Source: HIMB59 sp038124765
Lineage (GTDB): Bacteria > Pseudomonadota > Alphaproteobacteria > HIMB59
NCBI GenBank assembly: GCA_038124765.1
Contig: JAYPCO010000019.1
Span: forward strand, 1 to 19,413
Direction: 5' to 3'
Length of the DNA stretch: 19,413 nt
Shown here: positions 7,511 through 14,423 of the stretch, one piece after another
Layout: each line of letters starts with the position of its first letter
Numbering within the stretch: position 1 is the first letter of the stretch
The notes under the pieces: model-generated
Seen by the model: the letters and a program-made list of their open reading frames with translations, nothing else
Told to the model about the DNA's origin: nothing
Database searches by the model: none
Program-made: the position numbers and the translations under genes

Positions 7511-8149
7511 TTGGACGTTATCTCGACAATAAAGAAAATTAAAAATTTTCAAGAAAGTCTTGAACATGATAGTTTTGATAAAAATAATTCTAATTCAATT
7601 AAACCATTTCAAAAATATGAATTTTTAGGCGATAGGGTATTAGGACTTATAATATCTGAGTATTTAATTCAAAAATTCAAAAGTAATAATCTTGACGAAA
7701 TTTCTCGGAGGTTTATTTACCTTGTAAGAACAGCTACTTTATTTAAAATTTTTAAAAATTCTAATTTACATGATCTTTTTAAACATAAACTTGATCCTCA
7801 ATCATATAAGAATAGTGTTTATGCTGATGCATTAGAGTCATTAATTGGATTTTTGTATATTGAAAAAGGTTTGGATTTTACAAAAAAAATCGTTCTAGAG
7901 CTTTGGAAGGATGAGCTTAATACATTACCTGATAAGGACCCTAAAACTTTTATTCAAGAGTATTCTCAAAAAAAATTTAAGACCATCCCCATTTACAAGG
8001 TTATTCAAGAGACGGGAACCAAGCATAAGCCTTTATTTAAAATATCTTTATCGCTAAATGAATTAACTGTTTATGCGAGCGGTGTATCGAAACAAAAAGC
8101 TGAGGTTGCAGCGGCTAAAAAAATGGCAAAGCTTTTAGAAAATACTTAA
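7511..8149 (+). CDS. rnc: Ribonuclease III (divergent)
   Basis: RNase III cleaves double-stranded RNA, maturing rRNA precursors and some mRNAs. The 212-residue protein has an N-terminal endonuclease domain (1 to about 135) and a C-terminal double-stranded-RNA-binding domain (about 143-210, ending in KQKAEVAAAKKMAKLL). The signature is YEFLGDRVLG with Glu37 and Asp41, and the second acidic pair is Asp106 and Glu109 in YADALESLIG; all four metal-site acids are kept. The conserved Asn-Glu preceding the signature is Phe33-Gln34 here, so the residue equivalent to E. coli Glu38 is Gln. The N-terminal helices are shorter than usual. The start is TTG, six bases after lepB. The expected partner gene era does not follow. 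Confidence 0.9.
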   Translation: MDVISTIKKIKNFQESLEHDSFDKNNSNSIKPFQKYEFLGDRVLGLIISEYLIQKFKSNNLDEISRRFIYLVRTATLFKIFKNSNLHDLFKHKLDPQSYKNSVYADALESLIGFLYIEKGLDFTKKIVLELWKDELNTLPDKDPKTFIQEYSQKKFKTIPIYKVIQETGTKHKPLFKISLSLNELTVYASGVSKQKAEVAAAKKMAKLLENT

Positions 8150-8152
8150 CTA

Positions 8153-8782
8153 TTGAAAAATATTACAGGTCTAATAGTCAAAGTAGATAATTTTAAAGAA
8201 AATCATCTTTCAATCGTCGTTTATTCAAACATTACAGGTAAAACGAGAATAGTAGTCTTTGGAGGAAAATCTAAAAAGAAAAATTCATCTTTTACCAAAG
8301 GAATTATCAGTGAGCTTGAAATTAACAAAGATGACGTTTGTGTAAATAATTTAATAAAAATTAATTTTAATTGGTTTTCTTTCAATAAATATCAACTTAA
8401 AACAATTGATTACTTCTGTTATTTGATTGACAGATTATTAATAGTAGAGGAAAAATCTTCAAAAGTATTAGATTTCTATAAAGATTTGATTAATAAATTA
8501 AATTCTAAAGATTTCTACTTATTAGAATTTCTGGCTTTAGAATTAGAAATTTTGAGAGTTGCTGGATATCAACCTGATTTAAACAAAAATGTTGTTAATA
8601 AAATCTTCAAGGAGTCTAACCTCAAAGATAAATATGAAAATGAGGAAATCATTCAATTAATTTCATTGGATGTTTCAAGACAAAAAGCTTTTTTTATTTT
8701 TTTAGAAAAGGTGCTGCTAAGAGTCTTGATTAATTTAAATATTAAGCTACCTTTTTCAAGAAGTGAAACAGTCAACTTTTAA
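8153..8782 (+). CDS. recO: DNA repair protein RecO-like (divergent)
   Basis: RecO helps load RecA on single-stranded DNA coated with SSB, together with RecR. The 209-residue protein begins with an OB-fold-like N-terminus: ITGLIVKVDNFKENHLSIVVYS, in two parts around residues 4-25, then a Gly-Lys-Thr-Arg turn and VVFGGKSKKK, where RecO proteins typically have a Gly-Gly-Arg/Lys-Ser basic motif. The helical C-terminal half has a LEFLALELEILRVAGYQPDL segment at about 123-142 that matches the RecO pattern for this region. Zinc-finger cysteines found in some RecO proteins are absent. Overall similarity looks weak, and the position after rnc carries much of the call. The start is TTG, three bases after rnc, and the end overlaps rpiB by 20 bases. 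Confidence 0.78.
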   Translation: MKNITGLIVKVDNFKENHLSIVVYSNITGKTRIVVFGGKSKKKNSSFTKGIISELEINKDDVCVNNLIKINFNWFSFNKYQLKTIDYFCYLIDRLLIVEEKSSKVLDFYKDLINKLNSKDFYLLEFLALELEILRVAGYQPDLNKNVVNKIFKESNLKDKYENEEIIQLISLDVSRQKAFFIFLEKVLLRVLINLNIKLPFSRSETVNF

Positions 8783-9203
8783 TAAAATTATTTACATCGC
8801 TTCAGACCACGCAGGTTTTAAATTAAAAAATTTAATCATAAGCGATTATCTTTCCAAAAAAGGTTTTCGCTTTGAAGATTTAGGACCAAAAAACGATAAT
8901 TCGGTTGACTATCCAAAATTTGCAAAAAAACTTTGTAAAAAAATTAATACCCAAAGCATAGGTATTTTAATTTGTGGCACCGGTATAGGAGTGAGTATCG
9001 CCGCTAATCGTTTTAAACATATACGAGCGTCACTGTGCCATAATGTTCAAACAGCAAAACTAACAAGAAAACATAACAACTCTAACGTTATCTGCTTGCA
9101 GGGAAGACCTTTTGTAAAAAAAAATATATTTGCTATGCTCAATGTTTATTTTAAAACAGAATTTGAAGGTGGCAGACATTTAAGGAGAGTCAAACAGCTA
9201 TGA
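8763..9203 (+). CDS. rpiB: Ribose 5-phosphate isomerase B
   Basis: RpiB interconverts ribose 5-phosphate and ribulose 5-phosphate in the pentose phosphate pathway. The 146-residue protein carries the RpiB/LacAB motifs: ASDHAGFKLK at 13-22, the catalytic Cys71 in GILICGTGIGVSIAANR, and the terminal GGRHLRRV. The start is GTG, 20 bases inside the end of recO. No ATG, GTG or TTG lies between it and the conserved core, so this is the best choice. The end overlaps glyA by four bases (ATGA). An rpiB-glyA pair is common in alphaproteobacteria, and the fit to the family is strong. Confidence 0.95.
   Translation: MKQSTFNKIIYIASDHAGFKLKNLIISDYLSKKGFRFEDLGPKNDNSVDYPKFAKKLCKKINTQSIGILICGTGIGVSIAANRFKHIRASLCHNVQTAKLTRKHNNSNVICLQGRPFVKKNIFAMLNVYFKTEFEGGRHLRRVKQL
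9182..9187 (+). promoter_or_regulatory. Shine-Dalgarno sequence for glyA
   Basis: AAGGAG lies 12 bases before the glyA ATG, inside the end of rpiB. It is one of only two clear Shine-Dalgarno elements in the window, so glyA is probably translated strongly and partly independently of rpiB despite the four-base overlap. Confidence 0.6.
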
Positions 9204-10477
9204 CATTAAGTAAGAATTTTTTCTCACAAAAATTAGAACAATCTGATAAGGAATTATATTCAAGTATTTCCAAAGAACTATCAAGACAGCAAAATCAAAT
9301 AGAGTTAATTGCGTCTGAAAATATTGTTTCAAAGGCAGTTCTTGAGGCGCAAGGGTCAATAATGACTAATAAATATGCCGAAGGTTATAGTGCTAAACGC
9401 TATTATGGTGGATGTGAATTTGTTGACATAGCAGAAAACTTGGCAATTGATCGCTTAAAAAAACTTTATGGATGTGAATTTGCTAATGTTCAGCCTCACT
9501 CTGGCGCTCAGGCAAATCAAGCTGTTTTCTTAGCCTTGATCAAACCAGGTGATACAATTCTTGGTATGTCCTTAGATGCAGGTGGTCATTTAACTCATGG
9601 CTCTCGCCCAAATCAATCTGGTAAATATTTTAATGCCATTCAGTATGGAATAAATCCAGATACCTCACTGATTGATTATGATGAAGTTGAAAAATTAGCC
9701 TTAGAACATAAACCGACTTTAATTATTGCCGGAGGTTCTGCTTACCCAAGAGATATTAATTTTAAAAGATTTAGAGAAATTGCCGATAAAGTTAATGCAT
9801 ATCTTTTAGTTGATATGGCTCATTATTCTGGGTTAGTTGCTGCAAAGGAATACCCTGATCCACTACCGCATGCTCATATAGTTACTTCCACTACACATAA
9901 GACTATTCGTGGTCCAAGAGGCGGGATGATCTTAAGTAATGACTTAGATATCGGAAAAAAAATAAATAGTGCAGTTTTTCCTGGTTTGCAGGGAGGGCCG
10001 CTCATGCATGTTATAGCTGCAAAGGCAGTTGCTTTTGGTGAGGCTCTTCAACCTGAATTTAAGGACTACATTATTCAAGTTAAAAAAAATGCAAAAGTTT
10101 TGGGCGAAATTTTAATGTCAAATGGAATTGATATTGTTACAGGTGGTACAGACTCGCATATGATTTTAGTGGATTTGAGATCGAAGGGCGTTACAGGAAA
10201 AGACACAGAGGAAAGCTTAGAGAGAGCAGGAATGACCTGTAACAAGAATGGAGTCGCAAACGATCCTAACCCTCCTACGATTACATCAGGCATCAGACTA
10301 GGATCGCCCGCAGCTACCACTAGAGGCTTTAAAGAAGATGAATTTAAGTTCATTGGAGAGAAAATTTCAATGGTAATCAACTCACTATCATCTTCAAATT
10401 CTGATATTTCGATGATTGAAAACTCAATTAAAAAAGAAGTTTTTGAGCTTTGCTCAAGATTTCCAATTTATCAGTAA
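9200..10477 (+). CDS. glyA: Serine hydroxymethyltransferase
   Basis: GlyA uses pyridoxal phosphate and tetrahydrofolate to interconvert serine and glycine, feeding the one-carbon pool. The 425-residue length is typical. Visible motifs are IELIASENIVS at about 34-44, NKYAEGYSAKRYYGG at 57-71, QPHSGAQANQAVF at 98-110, the DMAHYSGLVAA segment at 205-215, and the PLP lysine K234 in STTHKTIRGPRGG. The PLP cofactor depends on the vitamin B6 route that includes pdxJ upstream. It is preceded by a clear Shine-Dalgarno sequence, overlaps rpiB by four bases and is followed three bases later by nrdR. The glyA-nrdR-rib order is a well-known alphaproteobacterial block. Confidence 0.98.
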   Translation: MTLSKNFFSQKLEQSDKELYSSISKELSRQQNQIELIASENIVSKAVLEAQGSIMTNKYAEGYSAKRYYGGCEFVDIAENLAIDRLKKLYGCEFANVQPHSGAQANQAVFLALIKPGDTILGMSLDAGGHLTHGSRPNQSGKYFNAIQYGINPDTSLIDYDEVEKLALEHKPTLIIAGGSAYPRDINFKRFREIADKVNAYLLVDMAHYSGLVAAKEYPDPLPHAHIVTSTTHKTIRGPRGGMILSNDLDIGKKINSAVFPGLQGGPLMHVIAAKAVAFGEALQPEFKDYIIQVKKNAKVLGEILMSNGIDIVTGGTDSHMILVDLRSKGVTGKDTEESLERAGMTCNKNGVANDPNPPTITSGIRLGSPAATTRGFKEDEFKFIGEKISMVINSLSSSNSDISMIENSIKKEVFELCSRFPIYQ

Positions 10478-10480
10478 TCT

Positions 10481-10936
10481 ATGAAATGCCCATTTTGTAA
10501 AGAAAAAGAGACTTCCGTTTTAGACTCACGGCCTACTGAAGATGGCGGCGTAATTCGAAGAAGACGAATTTGTGGGTGTGAGAGGAAAGAAAGATTTACA
10601 ACATTTGAAAGAGTTCAATTTCGTGAGTTTCTTGTTGTCAAAAAAAATGGTGAAAAAACTATTTTTGATCGAGATAAAATTGCAAAATCTGTTGAACTTG
10701 CTCTTCGCAAAAGACCTGTTGATATTGATACAAAAGAAAAATTAATCTCTAAAATAGTCAGAGATTTAGAAGGTATGGGAGAAAATGAAATTAGCACCAA
10801 TGTTATTGGTGAAATGGTTATGCAGGGTTTATATGCACTCGATAAAGTCGCCTATGTACGTTTTGCTTCTGTCTATAGAGATTTTAGAGAAACTAAAGAC
10901 TTTGAGCAGTTCCTGGGAACGCTAAACAAATCATAA
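10481..10936 (+). CDS. nrdR: Transcriptional repressor NrdR (unusual zinc ribbon)
   Basis: NrdR represses ribonucleotide reductase genes in response to ATP/dATP. The 151-residue protein has an N-terminal zinc ribbon and a C-terminal ATP-cone (about 48-138, starting VVKKNGEKTIFDRDKI). The first zinc pair, Cys3-x2-Cys6, and the DSRPTEDG and RRRR motifs are normal. The second pair is odd: Cys31-Gly-Cys33 followed by Glu-Arg-Lys-Glu before RFTTFERVQ, where the family normally has Cys-x2-Cys and two residues before RFTT. The DNA reads cleanly through this stretch without any frame break. The start is ATG, three bases after glyA. No NrdR box or nrd gene is in the window. Confidence 0.94.
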   Translation: MKCPFCKEKETSVLDSRPTEDGGVIRRRRICGCERKERFTTFERVQFREFLVVKKNGEKTIFDRDKIAKSVELALRKRPVDIDTKEKLISKIVRDLEGMGENEISTNVIGEMVMQGLYALDKVAYVRFASVYRDFRETKDFEQFLGTLNKS

Positions 10937-10937
10937 T

Positions 10938-11930
10938 TTGTTAAATCAATTTGATTTAGATTATTTAAGATCCGCAAATAATCTCTCTTATAAAAATCTT
11001 GGTAGAACGGGAGTCAACCCTTCTGTTGGATGTATAATTGTAGACTATAGCCATGATAGGAAAGGAGTTATCATTAGCTATGGTTTAACCTCCTTGAATG
11101 GTAGGCCCCATGCAGAAGTTAATGCTTTAAAAAAAATAAAAAAAAAATCATTACATGATAATTTGGTGATGTATGTAAGTTTAGAGCCTTGCTTTAAAAA
11201 AAAATCCTGTTGTGCAAAGTTAATTGCAAATTCAGGTATTAAAAAAGTAGTAATTGCATCAATTGACCCAAACCCTCTAATAAGTAAACGTGGTGTTGAA
11301 TTTTTAAAATCATCTGGGATTCAAGTAGAATTGGGCCCGCAAAATTTGGATCAATTTAAAAATATCAACAAACAATTTTATTCTTTTCATATTTACAAGA
11401 AGCCTTACATAACCTTAAAATTAGCTATTAGTAAAAACGGTTATACTAAAAATTTTAAAAATAAAAATATTACAAGTAAAGATACACAATACTTTATGCA
11501 TAAATTACGATTGGTTCATGACGCAATTGCGGTTGGATATAATACATTTAAAGATGACTCGCCAAGGTTGAATTGTCGACTACAAGGCGTAGAAAAAAAA
11601 CCTGTTAAATTTTTAATTTCTAAAAAGCAACAAAGTTTTTACGGATTTAAAACTATCAATATTAGTAAGTTTAATACCCCCAATGATTTATTTGATTTTT
11701 TAAAGCCATACAATGTGCAAAGTCTTCTGATTGAGGGAGGCGTTAAGACTTTTAGTTATTTTATTAATTGTAATTTATTTGATGAAGTTATAATTTGCCA
11801 ATCAAATAAAAATGTAGATCTATCTGATAAAAAATACATGATAAATTTCGAAAACCTTAGCAGGAAACTTAAAGTAAAATCCACTCAAAAATACGAAAAT
11901 GACAAAATTTTTATTTTTAAAAAAAACTAA
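10938..11930 (+). CDS. ribD: Bifunctional riboflavin deaminase/reductase RibD
   Basis: RibD carries out the second and third steps of riboflavin synthesis: deamination of the pyrimidinone and NADPH-dependent reduction of its ribosyl side chain. The 330-residue protein has a cytidine-deaminase-type domain (about 4-145) with His58-Ala-Glu60 and Pro84-Cys85, then a DHFR-like reductase domain (about 155-328) with RLVHDAIAVGYNTFKDDSPR at 191-210 and LIEGG at about 269. The segment between zinc ligands is short: Cys85 is followed by FKKKS and Cys91-Cys92, whereas the usual loop carries eight residues between the two cysteines. The coding sequence for it includes a run of nine A. The start is TTG, one base after nrdR. 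Confidence 0.93.
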   Translation: MLNQFDLDYLRSANNLSYKNLGRTGVNPSVGCIIVDYSHDRKGVIISYGLTSLNGRPHAEVNALKKIKKKSLHDNLVMYVSLEPCFKKKSCCAKLIANSGIKKVVIASIDPNPLISKRGVEFLKSSGIQVELGPQNLDQFKNINKQFYSFHIYKKPYITLKLAISKNGYTKNFKNKNITSKDTQYFMHKLRLVHDAIAVGYNTFKDDSPRLNCRLQGVEKKPVKFLISKKQQSFYGFKTINISKFNTPNDLFDFLKPYNVQSLLIEGGVKTFSYFINCNLFDEVIICQSNKNVDLSDKKYMINFENLSRKLKVKSTQKYENDKIFIFKKN

Positions 11931-11932
11931 AA

Positions 11933-12511
11933 ATGTTTAGCGGAATTATTCAGTCACAGGGAAAAATAAGTAAAATTAAAAAGTATGACAAATTTTGTAG
12001 TATTGAAATAATGTCAAATTTGAAAGGGTATAATCTAGGCTCTTCAGTTGCTTGTTCAGGTATATGTCTAACTATTACATCTAAAAGTCATAAAAAATTT
12101 ACAGCAGATTTATCATATGAGACTCTAAATAAAACTAATGCTAAATATTGGACTGTTGGAAAAATAATTAATTTAGAAAATTCTCTTAGAATTGGCGATG
12201 AAGTATCTGGCCATTTTGTATTTGGTCATATAGATTCAACATGCCAACTAATTTCAAAATCCAAAATTGGAAAGAGTTGGTTGCTTAGATTTAAATTTCC
12301 CTCTATTTTAAAAAAATTTATATCCCAGAAAGGCTCTATTGCCGTAAATGGCATTTCATTGACAGTTAATAAAGTTAGTCTGAATACTTTTGATTGTATG
12401 ATTATCCCTCATACTTATCAAAACACAGATATTCACAGCTATAAAAAGAATGAAATTGCTAATTTAGAGGTTGATATGTTAGCTAGATATGCACATTATT
12501 CAAAAAATTAA
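11933..12511 (+). CDS. ribE: Riboflavin synthase (alpha subunit)
   Basis: This enzyme dismutates two molecules of 6,7-dimethyl-8-ribityllumazine into riboflavin and the pyrimidine precursor, the last step of the pathway. The 192-residue protein shows the expected internal duplication of two similar beta-barrels. The first has MFSGIIQ at the start and VACSGICLTITS at about 39-50; the second has SGHFVFGHID at 92-101 and SIAVNGISLTVN at 135-146. The C-terminal NLEVDMLARY is the usual trimerisation helix. The ATG lies two bases after ribD and the gene ends three bases before ribBA. Length and motifs are normal. Confidence 0.96.
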   Translation: MFSGIIQSQGKISKIKKYDKFCSIEIMSNLKGYNLGSSVACSGICLTITSKSHKKFTADLSYETLNKTNAKYWTVGKIINLENSLRIGDEVSGHFVFGHIDSTCQLISKSKIGKSWLLRFKFPSILKKFISQKGSIAVNGISLTVNKVSLNTFDCMIIPHTYQNTDIHSYKKNEIANLEVDMLARYAHYSKN

Positions 12512-12514
12512 TCT

Positions 12515-13588
12515 ATGAAGCAATTTTCAAATATAGAACAAATCATTGAGGACGCACGCAATGGTAAAATGTACATCCTTGTTGACAGCGAAGACAGAGA
12601 AAATGAAGGTGATTTGATTATTCCTGCCTCATTATGCGATGCTAATCACATAAATTTTATGGCTACCCATGGAAGAGGATTGATATGCCTATCTATCACT
12701 GAGGCAAGAGCTCGAGATCTAAAATTGCCATTAATGAATCCCGATAATTGGAAAAAGAAAACTACTGCTTTTACAATATCCATTGAATCTAGTAAGAATA
12801 TTACAACAGGCATCTCTGCTCACGATAGGGCGGAAACAGTAAGAGCTGCAATCAACCCTCAATTCAGACAGGGTGATATAGTTAGTCCTGGTCACATATT
12901 TCCTCTAATAGCATGGGATGGAGGGGTATTAACTCGAGCAGGTCACACAGAGGCAGCAGTCGATATTTCAAAATTAGCCGGTTTAGATGAATCCGCAGTT
13001 ATCTGTGAGATAATGAATGATGACGGATCAATGGCGCGTGTTCCTGATCTACTTCCCTATGCTGAAAAACACAACATAAACATTGGCACCATTCAAGACT
13101 TAATAGCCTATCGAATTAAAAATGACATATTGATAAAAAAAATTCCTGAAAAAAATCATCAAATTAAAAATATCTACTCTGATGTTTTCGAGTTTAATAT
13201 ATTTGAAAATACTATTGATGGATTACGGCACGCAACACTGCATTTGGGCGATCTAGCAAAAGAAAAATCTATATTGACTAGAGTTCATCCAGTTCAGGGT
13301 TTTGATGATGTTATTATGAATTTTAATAATCCAAAAACAAAAGATCTACACGCGTCCCTTGATAAAATTAAATCCAATGGTTCAGGTATTGTTGTATTAA
13401 TAAATAGTCCAATTTTGAATGATTTAGGTGAGTTATCAAATGACGAAAAGGTTAAATATTATGGACTTGGTGCACAAATACTTAAAAATTTTTCAATAAA
13501 CGATATAACTGTCCTGTCTAATTCTTATGATCAAAAACTTGATTTAAGTATTTATGGGTTAAATGTAAGTAAAATTGAAAAAATATAG
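12515..13588 (+). CDS. ribBA: 3,4-dihydroxy-2-butanone 4-phosphate synthase with degenerate GTP cyclohydrolase II-like C-terminus
   Basis: The N-terminal domain (1 to about 200) makes the four-carbon unit for riboflavin from ribulose 5-phosphate. Its active-site motifs are complete: DRENEGD at 27-33, THGRGLICL at 51-59, RAGHTEAAVD at 141-150 and CEIMNDDGSMAR at 164-175. The C-terminal part (about 220-357) resembles GTP cyclohydrolase II, ending in YGLGAQILKNFSINDITVLSNS. However, it lacks the three zinc-binding cysteines and the catalytic surroundings of active RibA; the region after TRVHPVQGFDDV has no Cys at all. It fits the RibBX-type variant known from Proteobacteria, so GTP cyclohydrolase II must be supplied elsewhere. 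The gene lies in the rib operon, three bases after ribE and one before ribH. Confidence 0.93.
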   Translation: MKQFSNIEQIIEDARNGKMYILVDSEDRENEGDLIIPASLCDANHINFMATHGRGLICLSITEARARDLKLPLMNPDNWKKKTTAFTISIESSKNITTGISAHDRAETVRAAINPQFRQGDIVSPGHIFPLIAWDGGVLTRAGHTEAAVDISKLAGLDESAVICEIMNDDGSMARVPDLLPYAEKHNINIGTIQDLIAYRIKNDILIKKIPEKNHQIKNIYSDVFEFNIFENTIDGLRHATLHLGDLAKEKSILTRVHPVQGFDDVIMNFNNPKTKDLHASLDKIKSNGSGIVVLINSPILNDLGELSNDEKVKYYGLGAQILKNFSINDITVLSNSYDQKLDLSIYGLNVSKIEKI

Positions 13589-13589
13589 A

Positions 13590-14018
13590 ATGTCCAAAAA
13601 ACCTAATATTAAAATTATAGTTGCTGATTATTATAAAGATATTGCAACTAATCTTACTTCCTCAGCGGTGGAATTATTGAAGCGCAACAAGCTAAGTTAT
13701 GAAATAATTTCTGTTCCAGGTGTTTACGAAATCCCTCAAATGATCAAATGGCATATTAAAGATAAATCAATCAATTGCTTCCTTGCTCTTGGTTGTGTAA
13801 TAAAAGGAGATACCTACCATTTTGAGGTCATTTCTGACTCTGTGGGTAAAGCACTATTGGATTTGGTTAACAATAATAAAAGAACACTTATAGCGAATGG
13901 TATCATCAATTCTTATAATATGACTCAAGCTAAAAAACGCGCTCAAAGGAACTCATCAAAAAACAAAGGATTAGAAGCGGCTAGTGCTATGGTCAAAATG
14001 ATACAATGCTTAATTTAA
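13590..14018 (+). CDS. ribH: 6,7-dimethyl-8-ribityllumazine synthase
   Basis: RibH joins the ribityl-aminopyrimidine and the dihydroxybutanone phosphate to form lumazine, the substrate of riboflavin synthase. From the chosen ATG the protein has 142 residues, a normal size. Motifs include VPGVYEIP, where the family has PGa-x-E-x-P for pyrimidine binding, and LGCVIKGDTYHFEVI with the conserved Gly-Asp-Thr and catalytic His. A TTG at 13575, inside ribBA, could add five residues. I prefer the ATG because it lies one base after the ribBA stop. The 3' end overlaps nusB by 13 bases. It completes the ribD-ribE-ribBA-ribH set. Confidence 0.94.
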   Translation: MSKKPNIKIIVADYYKDIATNLTSSAVELLKRNKLSYEIISVPGVYEIPQMIKWHIKDKSINCFLALGCVIKGDTYHFEVISDSVGKALLDLVNNNKRTLIANGIINSYNMTQAKKRAQRNSSKNKGLEAASAMVKMIQCLI

Positions 14019-14392
14019 ACAAAAATACACGATTATTCTTCTTTCAATATATTTTTCAAAGAAACTATAGCGAGGACTTCGAATTAGATGAATTTATAAA
14101 AAAAAACCTAAGAAAACGGCCGTTGAATAAAAAAAAACTCATTTCTATGAATAATTGCTTCAATGAAAATTGTCATGAAATAAAAAGTCTTATTGATGAA
14201 CAAACCTTAGAAAAAACCAATAAAATCAGTATTTTTTTAATTTATGCTTATATTTCAGAGTATTTGTTAGACAAATCAAAAAAAAAGATACTCATGGGTG
14301 AATATATAAAGCTTTCTAAAGATTTTTTGACCCCCGATGAGGTTAAGTATTTTAATTTTTTATTAGATAGCGTAGCTAAAAAAGCGCCTTGA
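14006..14392 (+). CDS. nusB: NusB-like transcription antitermination factor (divergent)
   Basis: NusB works with NusE/S10 at boxA sites to prevent early termination of rRNA transcription. The 128-residue, Lys-rich, all-helical protein is only weakly recognisable. The N-terminal NTRLFFFQYIFQRNYS (about 7-22) has the shape of the NusB opening helix (ArgLeu...Ala...Gln-x-Leu-Tyr-Gln). The C-terminal part (about 94-124) follows the NusB pattern of a helix containing Glu-x-Ile-x-Leu-Ser-Lys-Asp-Phe, then Phe-x-Leu-Asp-Ser-Val-Ala-Lys. The location directly after ribH, with a 13-base overlap, is the standard nusB place and supports the call. The usual conserved alanines and arginines of helix 1 are poorly kept, so function is less sure than for its neighbours. 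Confidence 0.68.
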   Translation: MLNLNKNTRLFFFQYIFQRNYSEDFELDEFIKKNLRKRPLNKKKLISMNNCFNENCHEIKSLIDEQTLEKTNKISIFLIYAYISEYLLDKSKKKILMGEYIKLSKDFLTPDEVKYFNFLLDSVAKKAP

Positions 14393-14423
14393 AAAAAAAA
14401 TTAAAATAGAGTAACAACCTACC

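Noticed and set aside
9405..9485. Near-identical 13-base stretch (GGATGTGAATTTG) occurring twice in glyA about 60 bases apart
   Set aside because: Both copies encode conserved Gly-Cys-Glu-Phe residues of serine hydroxymethyltransferase, so it is protein-driven coincidence.
10481..10936. Possible frameshift in nrdR around the altered zinc motif
   Set aside because: The frame is continuous and the sequence on both sides is conserved in the same frame, so a single indel cannot explain it.
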